A stretch of 64,000 nt of DNA from Lysobacteraceae bacterium. Its GTDB lineage: Bacteria > Pseudomonadota > Gammaproteobacteria > Xanthomonadales > Rhodanobacteraceae. Below, piece by piece: positions 1 to 7,729 of this stretch; position 1 is the stretch's first letter, and each line of letters begins with the position of its first letter. Location: contig JAGWNA010000010.1 of NCBI GenBank assembly GCA_028871555.1, forward strand, positions 1 to 64,000. The letters are read 5' to 3'. The translations under genes and the position numbers were made by a program. Below the pieces are notes generated by a model, which saw nothing but the letters and a program-made list of their open reading frames with translations, did no database searches and was not told the DNA's origin.

Positions 1-861
1 GAGGCGACCACGCATGTGATGTCGCACGCGCTGCACTACGGCTCGTCGATATTCGAAGGTATCCGCAGCTACGCCACGCCGGACGGCGCCGCCATTTTCC
101 GGCTCACCGACCATCTGCACCGGCTGTACCAGTCCGCCAAGATCTACGACATGGTGCTGCCGTACAGCGCCGATGAACTGGCTGCGGCCTGCCGTGCGGT
201 GATCGGCAAGAATGACCTCGGTGCCGCCTATCTGCGCCCGGTCGCCTATCGTGGGCTGGGCGGTTTCGGGCTGTCCGCCGATACGCCGATCGACGTCGCC
301 GTGGCGGCCTGGCCGATGGGTCCGTACCTCGGTGCCGAAGCGCTGGAAAACGGCATCGACGCCTGCGTGTCGAGCTGGCAGCGCTTCGCGCCGAACACCA
401 TCCCGGCCGGCGCCAAGGCCGGCGGCAATTACTTGTCCGGCCAGCTGATCGCCCGCGAGGCTCGCCGACTCGGCTTCGGCGAAGGCATCGCGCTGGCCTC
501 CACCGGATTGCTCAGCGAGGGTGCGGGCGAAAACCTGTTCCTGGTGTTCGACGGGGCGCTGCACACCACGCCGGCAAGCGCATCGATCCTCGCCGGCATC
601 ACCCGCGATACGCTCAGGACGTTGGCCCGCGAAGATGGCATCGAAGTGGTCGAACGCGACATCCCGCGCGAATACCTGTACCTGGCCGACGAAGTGCTGA
701 TGTGCGGCACCGCCGCCGAGATCACCCCGATCCGCTCGATCGACGGCAAGCAGGTCGGCGCCGGCAAGGCCGGTCGGGTCACCCTTCGCCTGCAGGAATT
801 GTTCTTCGGCCTGTTCAATGGCAATACGAACGACAAGTGGGGCTGGCTGGAGCCGGTGTGA
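1..861 (+). CDS. ilvE: Branched-chain amino acid aminotransferase, 5' end missing
   Basis: PLP-dependent aminotransferase (fold type IV) that makes leucine, isoleucine and valine from their keto acids with glutamate in the cytoplasm. The reading frame is open from base 1, so the gene starts left of the window; by comparison with E. coli IlvE about 25 N-terminal residues are missing. Diagnostic segments are MSHALHYGSSIFEGIR near the start, AGAKAGGNYLSGQ containing the PLP lysine, LLSEGAGENLF, and the LADEVLMCGTAAEITPIRS region that binds the cofactor phosphate. The gene ends at a TGA and converges on the sensor-kinase gene. Family assignment is firm; substrate preference is inferred from close resemblance to IlvE. 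Confidence 0.95.
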   Translation, partial: EATTHVMSHALHYGSSIFEGIRSYATPDGAAIFRLTDHLHRLYQSAKIYDMVLPYSADELAAACRAVIGKNDLGAAYLRPVAYRGLGGFGLSADTPIDVAVAAWPMGPYLGAEALENGIDACVSSWQRFAPNTIPAGAKAGGNYLSGQLIAREARRLGFGEGIALASTGLLSEGAGENLFLVFDGALHTTPASASILAGITRDTLRTLAREDGIEVVERDIPREYLYLADEVLMCGTAAEITPIRSIDGKQVGAGKAGRVTLRLQELFFGLFNGNTNDKWGWLEPV

Positions 862-875
862 AAGCGGATGGCCGA

Positions 876-918
876 TCACGCAGGCACCGGAACACCCTGC
901 TTGCGGGCTCCTGCGTGA
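876..918. terminator. Hairpin between convergent genes, possible terminator
   Basis: A 9-bp perfect inverted repeat (TCACGCAGG at 876-884, CCTGCGTGA at 910-918) sits in the 63-bp gap between the convergent ilvE and sensor-kinase genes. The loop contains a half-copy resembling the GGAGC-CGC REP family (CTTGCGGGCTCCTGC). Position suggests bidirectional termination, but neither strand has a T-run, so this is tentative. Confidence 0.35.
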
Positions 919-924
919 GGCGCC

Positions 925-2208
925 TCAATCGAACACGATGGTGGCGACGGCACCGTTCGTGTCGGTGCGTGGCCGCATCGAGACGTCCCAGCCATACAGC
1001 TCGCACAGCCGGCGCACGATCGCCAGACCCAGGCCGGCGCCGCTGCCGCCGACACCTTCGCCGCGCACACCCCGCTGAAACAGCCGTTCGGCATCCTCCG
1101 GCTTGATGCCCGGGCCGGTGTCGATCACCTCGATGCGGCCTTTACCGACCACGATCCGCACGCTGCCTTCCAGCGTGTACTTGATGGCATTGCCGATCAG
1201 ATTGGTCAATGCCACGGACAGTACCGAGGCCGGCGCGTTGACGCTGACCGGCGCTGCGACCTCCAGCTCGATGGCCAATGGCTTGCCGCGCAACTGCGGG
1301 CGCTGGCTTTCGATCACGTCGGCGGCAACCTTGCCGACCTCGGTGGTTTCACCGCGGGTCGGGCCGCGCCGTTCCGCCCGCGACAGCAGCAGCAGCGCCT
1401 CGATCAACTCGGTTGCCTGGCGTGACGCACGCTCGATCCGCTTCAGCCGCTCGCTCAGTTTTTCGCTGAGTCCCGGCGAACCCTGCAGCAACTCGGTGGT
1501 GCTGGCGATTACCGCCAGCGGCGTGCGCAACTCGTGACTGACGTCGGAATTGAACTCGCGATCGCGCTCGACCATCGCGGTGAGCCGCGCCGAATACTCA
1601 TCCAGCGCGTGCGCCAGCTCGCCCACTTCATCGTCGGCGAAATGCGGCGCCAATGGCTCGGCCTTGCCCGCCTTGCGGAAATCGCGCAGCCGTCGCGCCA
1701 GCTCGGTGACCGGCCGCAACACCCTGCGCGACAGCCACAGGCCGATACCCAGCGACAGCAGGCTGAAGATGATCACCGCGCCGATCAATGAGGTGATCAG
1801 CTGGCGCTTGCCAAGGTCCTCGCGACTGATGTCGTAGCGGATAAAACCGATGATGCCGTCCTTGCGCCGCACCGCCAGCTTGTAGTGCCGGGCATGTCCG
1901 TGCTGATCGGTGTCGTGCCGGTCGTAGACGCCGGTGGCCAGATTCTGCCAGGCCAGCGGCGCCTTGTAGATCGTGCGGTCGCTCCACATCCACGCATCGA
2001 TCAGCTCGGAGCTTGCCGGCTGGTCGGGATGGGCGATGACCTTGTCGACGGCCTGATCGACGTCGCCCTGCAGGCTGGCGGTGATCAGCTGGTTCTCCAC
2101 CTTGGCGCGCACGTACAGCGCAGCCACGGCGAACAGCGCGCTGAGGCCGAAGCCGAACAGCGCGAACGAGACGATCAGGCGGAAACGAAGCTTACGCCTG
2201 GAGCGCAT
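925..2208 (-). CDS. Two-component sensor histidine kinase (HAMP type)
   Basis: Inner-membrane sensor kinase of about 427 residues that autophosphorylates and passes phosphate to the adjacent response regulator. From the chosen start (MRSRRKLRF) there is TM1 at about 8-33, a periplasmic sensor of about 105 residues, TM2 at about 138-160, a HAMP linker, the H-box SDVSHELRTP with His225, and a HATPase_c domain with N-box NLIGNAIKYT and G-boxes DTGPGIK and GAGLGLAIV. An ATG at 2232 would give 8 more residues; 2208 is preferred because it leaves a 17-base overlap with the regulator stop and starts directly with the basic segment before TM1. It resembles PhoQ/QseC/CreC-type kinases; the signal cannot be read from the sequence. 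Confidence 0.9.
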   Translation of the reverse strand: MRSRRKLRFRLIVSFALFGFGLSALFAVAALYVRAKVENQLITASLQGDVDQAVDKVIAHPDQPASSELIDAWMWSDRTIYKAPLAWQNLATGVYDRHDTDQHGHARHYKLAVRRKDGIIGFIRYDISREDLGKRQLITSLIGAVIIFSLLSLGIGLWLSRRVLRPVTELARRLRDFRKAGKAEPLAPHFADDEVGELAHALDEYSARLTAMVERDREFNSDVSHELRTPLAVIASTTELLQGSPGLSEKLSERLKRIERASRQATELIEALLLLSRAERRGPTRGETTEVGKVAADVIESQRPQLRGKPLAIELEVAAPVSVNAPASVLSVALTNLIGNAIKYTLEGSVRIVVGKGRIEVIDTGPGIKPEDAERLFQRGVRGEGVGGSGAGLGLAIVRRLCELYGWDVSMRPRTDTNGAVATIVFD

Positions 2209-2878
2209 CCGGCTCGACCATCCGATAGCCAATGCCGTGCCGCGTATGGATCAATGGCGTCTCGAACGGCTTGTCGATCGCCGCGCGCAGGCCATGGATG
2301 TGCACGCGCAGCGAATCGCTGTCGGGCAGCTCCTCGCCCCACACGCGCTGTTCCAGATCCTGCCGGGTGACCACCGACGGACTTGCCTCCATCAGCGCCT
2401 GCAGCAGCTTCAGGCCGATCGGGTTCAGCTGGATCGACTTGCCTTCGCGATTCACCGTCAGCGTGTCGAGGTTGAACGTGAGATCGGCCACCTTCAGCAC
2501 GCGGCTCTGCGGCCCCTTGCCGCGTCGCGCCAGCACCTCCAGCCGCGCCGCGAGCTCCTGCAGCGCGAACGGCTTGGTCATGTAGTCGTCGGCGCCGGAT
2601 TCGAAGCCGGTCAGCTTCTGCTCCAGCGCATCGCGCGCGGTCAGCATCAGGATCGGCGTCTGCTTGTGCGCCTCGTGACGCAGCTTGCGGGCGACCTCCA
2701 GACCATCCATCCCGGGCAGCGTGAGGTCCAGCACGATCACGTCGAAATCGTGCACGACCGCCAGGTGCAGACCGGTCACGCCGTCGCCGGCAAAATCGAC
2801 CACGTGGTCGCGGTCCTCCAGATAATCGCCGATGTTGGTCGCAATATCGCTGTTGTCTTCGATCACCAGAACGCGCAT
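2192..2878 (-). CDS. OmpR/PhoB-family response regulator
   Basis: DNA-binding response regulator of 228 residues. The receiver domain has the acidic pair ED (residues 7-8), phospho-acceptor Asp51 in IVLDLTLPGMDG, Thr80 in LTARD and Lys102 in TKPFA. The C-terminal half is a winged-helix Trans_reg_C domain (IQLNPIGLKLLQAL through RVWGEELPDSDSLRVHIHGLR, ending HTRHGIGYRM). It is the first gene of the pair and overlaps the kinase by 17 bases, so the two are co-transcribed and probably translationally coupled. A short inverted repeat lies about 42 bases upstream of the start. Target genes are unknown; nothing links the pair directly to the neighbouring BlaI/peptidase genes. Confidence 0.92.
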   Translation of the reverse strand: MRVLVIEDNSDIATNIGDYLEDRDHVVDFAGDGVTGLHLAVVHDFDVIVLDLTLPGMDGLEVARKLRHEAHKQTPILMLTARDALEQKLTGFESGADDYMTKPFALQELAARLEVLARRGKGPQSRVLKVADLTFNLDTLTVNREGKSIQLNPIGLKLLQALMEASPSVVTRQDLEQRVWGEELPDSDSLRVHIHGLRAAIDKPFETPLIHTRHGIGYRMVEPDALQA

Positions 2879-2919
2879 CTGTCACTCCTGCGCAGCCGAT
2901 ACACGGAACGGCTGGAACT

Positions 2920-2938
2920 GCAAGCTTAACAAGCTTGC
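2920..2938. promoter_or_regulatory. 8-3-8 inverted repeat upstream of the response regulator
   Basis: GCAAGCTT-AAC-AAGCTTGC lies 42-60 bases upstream of the response-regulator start. It also reads as a direct repeat CAAGCTT with 9-base spacing. This is where an autoregulatory operator would be expected, but OmpR-family sites usually have a 10-11 bp period, so the role is only a suggestion. Confidence 0.3.
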
Positions 2939-3131
2939 TCGAGGGAAGCTCGCCCGCCGCCATGCCAAACTGAACGCAGCGCCTGCAGCCCATAAAAAGG
3001 CCCAGATGAGCGACTCGCCGTCGCCACACCTGAGCCCAAGCTTTACTGCCCCGATACCATCATCTGCCGACACCGAACCGTCAGACAAATAAACAGCCTC
3101 TCCTTATAGAACGTGCCAGGTTACGGCGCGG

Positions 3132-4862
3132 TTAATGCGGCCCGACAAATCTGACCGACTCGACCGGACGCGGCCCGCTGCCGTCGGGCCAGCGACAGAT
3201 ATGCGTCCCGGTGACCACCTGACAGCCGGCCCGCGCATGAATCTCCTTGTCGGCATCGAGGCCGGGCGAAGCGCCCTTGCCGAAGGCATCGGCATGCAGC
3301 GTGAATGCCAGTACCTGGCGATAGCGCCGCTGCATCGCGGCTCCCGCAGCAGGTACGGCATATTTCCAGCCGCGCATCGCCCGCATGGCCGCCTGCTCGA
3401 ACACTCCTGCCGGCTCGGCATGGATCACCCGCAAGTCGCGCACGCCCCCGTCGGGCGCGAGGCCGAACTCGACCACCACCCGCCCTTCGATGCCGCGCAT
3501 CAACGCATCCGACGGGTAAATCGGCTGGCGCATGCGAACCGGCGCCGGTGCCACCGATGCAGTGGGCAATGCCGCCGGTTCGGCGACCCTCCCGGTCAAC
3601 GTGCCGCGCACAGGAATCAGGTCGGCTATCCGCACTGGCGGCATGCCGGGCATCGCCAGGCTCGCCAGGGCATCAAGTGTCGATGCCACCGGATGTGGCA
3701 TGCCGGCGACGAACGGCTTGCCTGCCGATGGCCGCACCAGCTCTGCGTGCAGCGGCGCCAGATCGGGTAATTTCCCATCGATCCGGACATGCGGCAGCGG
3801 CAGAGCGGTCAATATCGATTGCAGCCGCACCAGCGATGAGGTCAGCCTCTGCTGCAACTGCCCCTGCTTCCACTCGAGCCGCAAGGTGACCACCAGCAAG
3901 GCAACCGCGAGCAAGGCCGCCACCGAGCGGGCTGTCGTGCGCAGCCGTTCGGCCTCATGCATCGGCCTGACCAGATGCTGGACGCGATCCAGCAACACGC
4001 CGCCACTGGCGGCCAGCAGCAGCGAGCCATGCCGCTCGCGCAATTCGCCCAGTTCGGCCAATGCCTGCGCAAAATCGCGCCGGCTGCCGCCGCTTGCCGA
4101 AAGCGCCAGCTCGTCGCAGCAGATTTCACGTTCGTCACGGACATCGCGTGAAATCCAGTGCACCACCGGATGGTAGAAGTAGAGCGTTTCCACGACTACC
4201 TGGAACAGGTTGGCCAGCGGGTCCCAGCGCCGCAGATGCGCCAGTTCGTGAGCGAGGATCAACTCGATCTGTTGTGCCGGGAACCCGCATGCCACCGCCA
4301 TCGGCAACAGGATGACCGGCCGCCACCAGCCCACCAGAGCCGGCGTGGCGATGACCTTGCTGCACAACACGGTTACCCGCCGGCGCAGACCAAAGCGTTT
4401 CGCCATGTCGACGACCCGGTCCCGCCATGCCGGCATCGGCTCGGCCATGTCCACCAGCACCTTCAATTTCGACCACTGGCGCCAGGCCCGCAGCGACAGC
4501 AGCAGCACCCCCGACAGCCACGCCAGCACCAGCCAGGGCAACAGTGCATCGAGACTGCCCCCCCACGCCCATGCGGCAGTATCGGTCACGACGCCATGGG
4601 CGGTGACGGCATGCATCACCGCCAGGGCGGCGGCCGGCTGGGCCGCCGGCGCCGTTTCCAGCAATCGCCATATCGTCAGCAAGGGACACAAGGCCAGCGC
4701 AAGCAGCATCACCATGCCGAAGCGATAACGTGCTTCGCCCCGCGGCAACGCCGCCCGCACCGCCGCGTACACCAGGCCAAGCAGGCTTGCCTGCCACACG
4801 AAATGCACCAGCGCCCAACCGATCACCCGCGTGCTGGCAAGCATCAGCGGCAGCGCATGCAT
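3132..4862 (-). CDS. BlaR1-like M56 metallopeptidase with C-terminal TonB domain
   Basis: Integral membrane zinc protease of the M56 (BlaR1/MecR1) family, 576 residues. The N-terminal half has several membrane segments (about 10-40, 48-68, 105-127) and the zinc motif HELAH at residues 205-209, followed by the conserved ICCDELA. A further membrane segment follows near residue 310. In place of the penicillin-binding sensor of BlaR1, the C-terminal part is a Pro/Ala-rich periplasmic stretch leading to a TonB_C-like domain (PIYPSDALMRGIEGRVVVEFG ... RAMRGWKY). The start overlaps the BlaI-type repressor stop by one base (TAATG). In the family, the protease cleaves or triggers cleavage of the repressor. 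Here the ligand is probably not a beta-lactam, but that is inference. Confidence 0.88.
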   Translation of the reverse strand: MHALPLMLASTRVIGWALVHFVWQASLLGLVYAAVRAALPRGEARYRFGMVMLLALALCPLLTIWRLLETAPAAQPAAALAVMHAVTAHGVVTDTAAWAWGGSLDALLPWLVLAWLSGVLLLSLRAWRQWSKLKVLVDMAEPMPAWRDRVVDMAKRFGLRRRVTVLCSKVIATPALVGWWRPVILLPMAVACGFPAQQIELILAHELAHLRRWDPLANLFQVVVETLYFYHPVVHWISRDVRDEREICCDELALSASGGSRRDFAQALAELGELRERHGSLLLAASGGVLLDRVQHLVRPMHEAERLRTTARSVAALLAVALLVVTLRLEWKQGQLQQRLTSSLVRLQSILTALPLPHVRIDGKLPDLAPLHAELVRPSAGKPFVAGMPHPVASTLDALASLAMPGMPPVRIADLIPVRGTLTGRVAEPAALPTASVAPAPVRMRQPIYPSDALMRGIEGRVVVEFGLAPDGGVRDLRVIHAEPAGVFEQAAMRAMRGWKYAVPAAGAAMQRRYRQVLAFTLHADAFGKGASPGLDADKEIHARAGCQVVTGTHICRWPDGSGPRPVESVRFVGPH

Positions 4863-5257
4863 TACGGCATGTCCCGGTCGAGTTTGTTCAGCAGCTTGCG
4901 AATCTCACGCAACTCCTCGCGACTGGCGCGCTGGCTTCCCAATGCGTGCAGCACCAACTGCGAGGACGAACCATCGAATACCCGTTTCACCAGATCCTGC
5001 ATGAAGCGTTTCTGGGTGCGTTCCTTGCTGAGCGACGCCCGGTATACATGCGCCCGCTGCGAATCGTCACGTTCCGCCAGGCCCTTGGCATGCATGACCT
5101 GCAGCAGCTTCAGCGCCGTGGTGTAACCGGAACCTTCGCCGGGATGGAGCGCATCATGCACCTCGCGCACCGTGCAGGCGCCGCGTGCCCACAGGACGTG
5201 CAGGATCTCCAGCTCGGCCTCGGTTGGCTTGGGTACATCGGATGGCTGTCTCTTCAT
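4862..5257 (-). CDS. BlaI/MecI/CopY-family transcriptional repressor
   Basis: Small winged-helix repressor of 131 residues. The N-terminal DNA-binding half contains PTEAELEILHVLWARGACTVREV and GYTTALKLLQVMHAKG, as in BlaI/MecI. The C-terminal dimerisation half contains KRFMQDLVKRVFDGSS and ends in a leucine-rich helix. It is transcribed ahead of and coupled to the M56 peptidase gene (TAATG overlap), the usual arrangement in which the repressor controls its own operon until the membrane protease inactivates it. The 87-bp gap upstream probably holds promoter and operator, although I see no clear TACA/TGTA dyad. Target genes beyond the operon are unknown. Confidence 0.92.
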   Translation of the reverse strand: MKRQPSDVPKPTEAELEILHVLWARGACTVREVHDALHPGEGSGYTTALKLLQVMHAKGLAERDDSQRAHVYRASLSKERTQKRFMQDLVKRVFDGSSSQLVLHALGSQRASREELREIRKLLNKLDRDMP

Positions 5258-5344
5258 GTCGACTCGTCGGCGAAACGGATTACCGGAGACAATCGGCTTG
5301 TTCGATCACTGCCGATCACACCGCCGCTGGCGCTCGATGGCCCG

Positions 5345-5830
5345 TCAGCTGCCGCCCTTGTACTGCGGCACGCTTTGCTGGTCCCGCATCCATTTCATGG
5401 AATTGCGATGTGCCTGCTCGATGTCGCCATAAGTGTGGCAGGTCTTGCGGGGGATGTGCGATCCCACCGGTATCTCCGACTCGCACACCAGCCGCTCCTT
5501 GTCCCGATGGGTGAGCGTCGTGTTGACGGCTTCCTGATCGTTGAACAGCTGCATCTTCGCCTTGTCGTCCATCTGCGCGACCGTGCCGTACTTGTCGAAC
5601 AGGGACTGCATATCCGCCAGATGTGCATCGACCTCTTCGCGCTCCTTGCTGGTCGCGTATTCATAGCGGCCTCCGGGCAGCATCTCCTTGTGCACCGTGG
5701 CATTCACCGCCGAAAAATCGGCCTTGTTATCCGCCTTGACGACCTTCTCGTTCTTGGTCGCATGGACGACGCCCACCTGCAACAGCGTCATCCCCAGCGC
5801 CGCACCCAACAGCAAAGCCTTCAGTTTCAT
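5345..5830 (-). CDS. Small exported protein of unknown function
   Basis: A 161-residue protein with a clear signal peptide (MKLKALLLGAALGMTLLQ..., probable cleavage after VHA near residue 24) and a Lys/Asp-rich mature N-terminus. Two cysteines near the C-terminus (CESEIPVG and PRKTCHTYGD) could form one disulfide in the periplasm. The C-terminal segment QAHRNSMKWMRDQQSVPQ is amphipathic. I do not recognise a named domain; similar short exported proteins are common in Xanthomonadales. It lies between the RimK-like gene and the BlaI gene on the same strand but with gaps of 75 and 87 bases, so operon membership is uncertain. GC content and codon use look normal for the region. Confidence 0.7.
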   Translation of the reverse strand: MKLKALLLGAALGMTLLQVGVVHATKNEKVVKADNKADFSAVNATVHKEMLPGGRYEYATSKEREEVDAHLADMQSLFDKYGTVAQMDDKAKMQLFNDQEAVNTTLTHRDKERLVCESEIPVGSHIPRKTCHTYGDIEQAHRNSMKWMRDQQSVPQYKGGS

Positions 5831-5905
5831 GCCCCTCTCCCATGATCAAGCCGCACCCCGCAGCGGAGAACATGACGCAAGATCAACCCGCGGCAAAGCA
5901 TAGGA

Positions 5906-6853
5906 CTACTTTTGCGTGGCTGTCAACGAAGCCTTTCGTACTATTCTTTTCGTACCGGAACCGGCCTCCGCCGGCGAGCCGGCTGTCCGGGTCCGCAGCA
6001 ATTCGATGATCGCGCCTGCCACGTCGACGCCGGTGGCCGCCTCGATGCCTTCAAGGCCGGGCGAGGCATTGACTTCGAGCAGCAACGGACCGCGATTGGA
6101 GCGCAGCAGATCGACCCCGGCGATGCCCAGCCCCAACGCGCCGGCCGCACGCACGGCAATGCGCTTTTCCTCCGCGCTCAGGGTCGCCGCCTCGGCGCTG
6201 CCGCCGCGGTGCAGGTTGGCGCGGAAATCGCCCGGGTTGGCGTCGCGCCGCATCGCCGCCACCACCTTCCCGCCAACCACGAAACAGCGCAGGTCGCTGC
6301 CCTTCGCCTCGGCGATGAACTCCTGCACCAGAAAGTTCGCGTACAGCCCGCGGAAAGCCTCGATCACGCTTTGCGAGGCGCTGCGCTTCTCGGCGAGCAC
6401 GACACCGGTGCCCTGGCTGCCTTCGTTGAGCTTGATCACGTGCGGCGGATCGCCGAGCAACGCCAGCACGTCGGCGGTGTCGTCCGGATTGTCGCCGAAC
6501 ACCGTCACCGGCATGTCGATGCCCTGCGCCGCGAGGATCTGCAGGCAGCGCAGCTTGTCGCGCGCACGCAGCACGGCGTCCGACGGGTTCGGCGTGTACA
6601 CGCCCATCATCTCCAGCTGGCGCAGCACGGCGGTACCGTAGAACGTGCTGGTGCTGCCGATGCGCGGAATCGCCGCATCGATGTCGCGCACCTCCTTGCC
6701 CTTGTAGCGGACCGCCACCGTGCCGGGGGCGATGCGTACGTAGCAGCGCAACGGATCGAGCACACGCACCACGTGGCCACGCTCGCGCGCCGCCTCGACC
6801 AGCCGCCGGGTCGAATACAGGCGGGAGTTGCGCGACAGGATCGCAATTTTCAT
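5906..6853 (-). CDS. rimK: RimK-like ATP-grasp ligase
   Basis: ATP-grasp ligase of 315 residues; RimK in E. coli adds glutamates to the C-terminus of ribosomal protein S6. The start [18 protein letters not shown] matches the family's usual beginning, so the ATG at 6853 is chosen over one 32 codons upstream. Visible motifs are [23 protein letters not shown] (ATP-binding loop), [20 protein letters not shown] and [15 protein letters not shown] (metal ligands). A basic tail of about 30 residues after the domain ([15 protein letters not shown]) is beyond the usual length. The gene begins 10 bases after the RimK-associated protease-like gene ends, the usual pairing for this family. Whether S6 is the substrate here is inferred. 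Confidence 0.88.
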   Translation of the reverse strand: MKIAILSRNSRLYSTRRLVEAARERGHVVRVLDPLRCYVRIAPGTVAVRYKGKEVRDIDAAIPRIGSTSTFYGTAVLRQLEMMGVYTPNPSDAVLRARDKLRCLQILAAQGIDMPVTVFGDNPDDTADVLALLGDPPHVIKLNEGSQGTGVVLAEKRSASQSVIEAFRGLYANFLVQEFIAEAKGSDLRCFVVGGKVVAAMRRDANPGDFRANLHRGGSAEAATLSAEEKRIAVRAAGALGLGIAGVDLLRSNRGPLLLEVNASPGLEGIEAATGVDVAGAIIELLRTRTAGSPAEAGSGTKRIVRKASLTATQK

Positions 6854-6863
6854 GAATTGGCCG

Positions 6864-7331
6864 TCATGGATGACCCGTGGCCGGCAGACATGGCCGCGGC
6901 TGGGTATAGGAAAGTGCCGGATCGACCGCAAAACGCCCACGCAGCGCACTGCGACCCAGCAGCAGCGGAAACAGCATATGCCGGCGATCGGTCAGGTTGA
7001 TGTCAATGTCGAAACGCTGGCCGGCCAGTTGCAGCTCGCTGCGGATGAACCAGCGCTCGGTGCTGCGACCTCCCGTGTCGGTCACCGCCCGCCGGTCCAC
7101 GGCGGGCACCTCGCAGCTGACGTTCAACGGATGGCGCCGGCCGACATGCAGGCCGAAGCGCAGCCAGGTGACCCCGCCGCGCCGGAAGCTTTCCAGCGCA
7201 TCGACGTGCAGTGAACTGCTGCGCGCCCCGGTATCGAGCTTGGCCTTCAGCAGCGCGATGCCCAACTGCGGCAAGGCCAGTCGCTCCCGCCAGCCCAAGG
7301 TGATCAGATCCGGGGTGATCAGATCCGCCAT
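6864..7331 (-). CDS. RimK-associated retropepsin-like protease (RimB/DUF785 family)
   Basis: A 155-residue protein of the family annotated as 'ATP-dependent zinc protease' or RimB, now regarded as a retropepsin-like aspartic protease fold that partners RimK in S6 modification. The signature is [13 protein letters not shown] (the D-T-G-A catalytic-type motif) followed by the [19 protein letters not shown] segment typical of the family C-terminus. It precedes the rimK-like gene by 10 bases on the same strand, supporting a shared function. The N-terminus contains a 5-residue duplication ([10 protein letters not shown]) caused by a 13-bp direct repeat with 15-bp period at 7299-7326, so the exact start codon is uncertain; no strong ribosome binding site is visible. 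Confidence 0.82.
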   Translation of the reverse strand: MADLITPDLITLGWRERLALPQLGIALLKAKLDTGARSSSLHVDALESFRRGGVTWLRFGLHVGRRHPLNVSCEVPAVDRRAVTDTGGRSTERWFIRSELQLAGQRFDIDINLTDRRHMLFPLLLGRSALRGRFAVDPALSYTQPRPCLPATGHP

Positions 7332-7368
7332 GTTGATTCGGGGGTTGCTCGGTGGGGATCGCAGGGAA

Positions 7369-7442
7369 TGGAGCGGGTGAAGGGAATCGAACCCTCGTCA
7401 GTAGCTTGGGAAGCTACAGCTCTACCATTGAGCTACACCCGC
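7369..7442 (-). tRNA. tRNA-Gly (anticodon CCC)
   Basis: Cloverleaf read on the minus strand. The acceptor stem GCGGGTG pairs with CACCCGC. The D-arm contains AGCTCAATGGTAGAGCT. The anticodon stem GTAGC/GCTAC encloses the loop TTCCCAA, giving anticodon CCC (codon GGG). The T-arm contains GAGGGTTCGATTCCCTTC. Discriminator U is followed by an encoded CCA (7369-7371). A weak promoter-like pair (TTCCAA, 17 bp, TACCAT) ends about 12 bases upstream. The protease gene lies downstream on the same strand. Confidence 0.95.
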
Positions 7443-7729
7443 GGTGACCGGCGGATGGTAACCCGGGATTCGTGCCGTTGGAACTGGCCGCAGCGGCAAT
7501 TCCGCTTTTTCCGCCAGGCACCGGCCTCTCCGGCGCTTTGCGCCGTACATCGCATGAATCGCAGCTGGCGGCCAGCTGAACCGCCGGCGGCTTGGGTGGC
7601 CGGCGCTAAGCCATGCCTAATCCGCGGTATGCCCATAATCGTGCCGCGACCGGCGACCTCAGGCCCTGATGGCGACAGGTATCGACTGCTTGCGCGAACA
7701 TGCGACCCATCTACCGTTCGGAGAACACC

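Noticed and set aside
5258-5344. BlaI operator in the gap upstream of the blaI gene
   Set aside because: A promoter and operator must be near, but I found no dyad resembling the TACA/TGTA consensus, so none is annotated.
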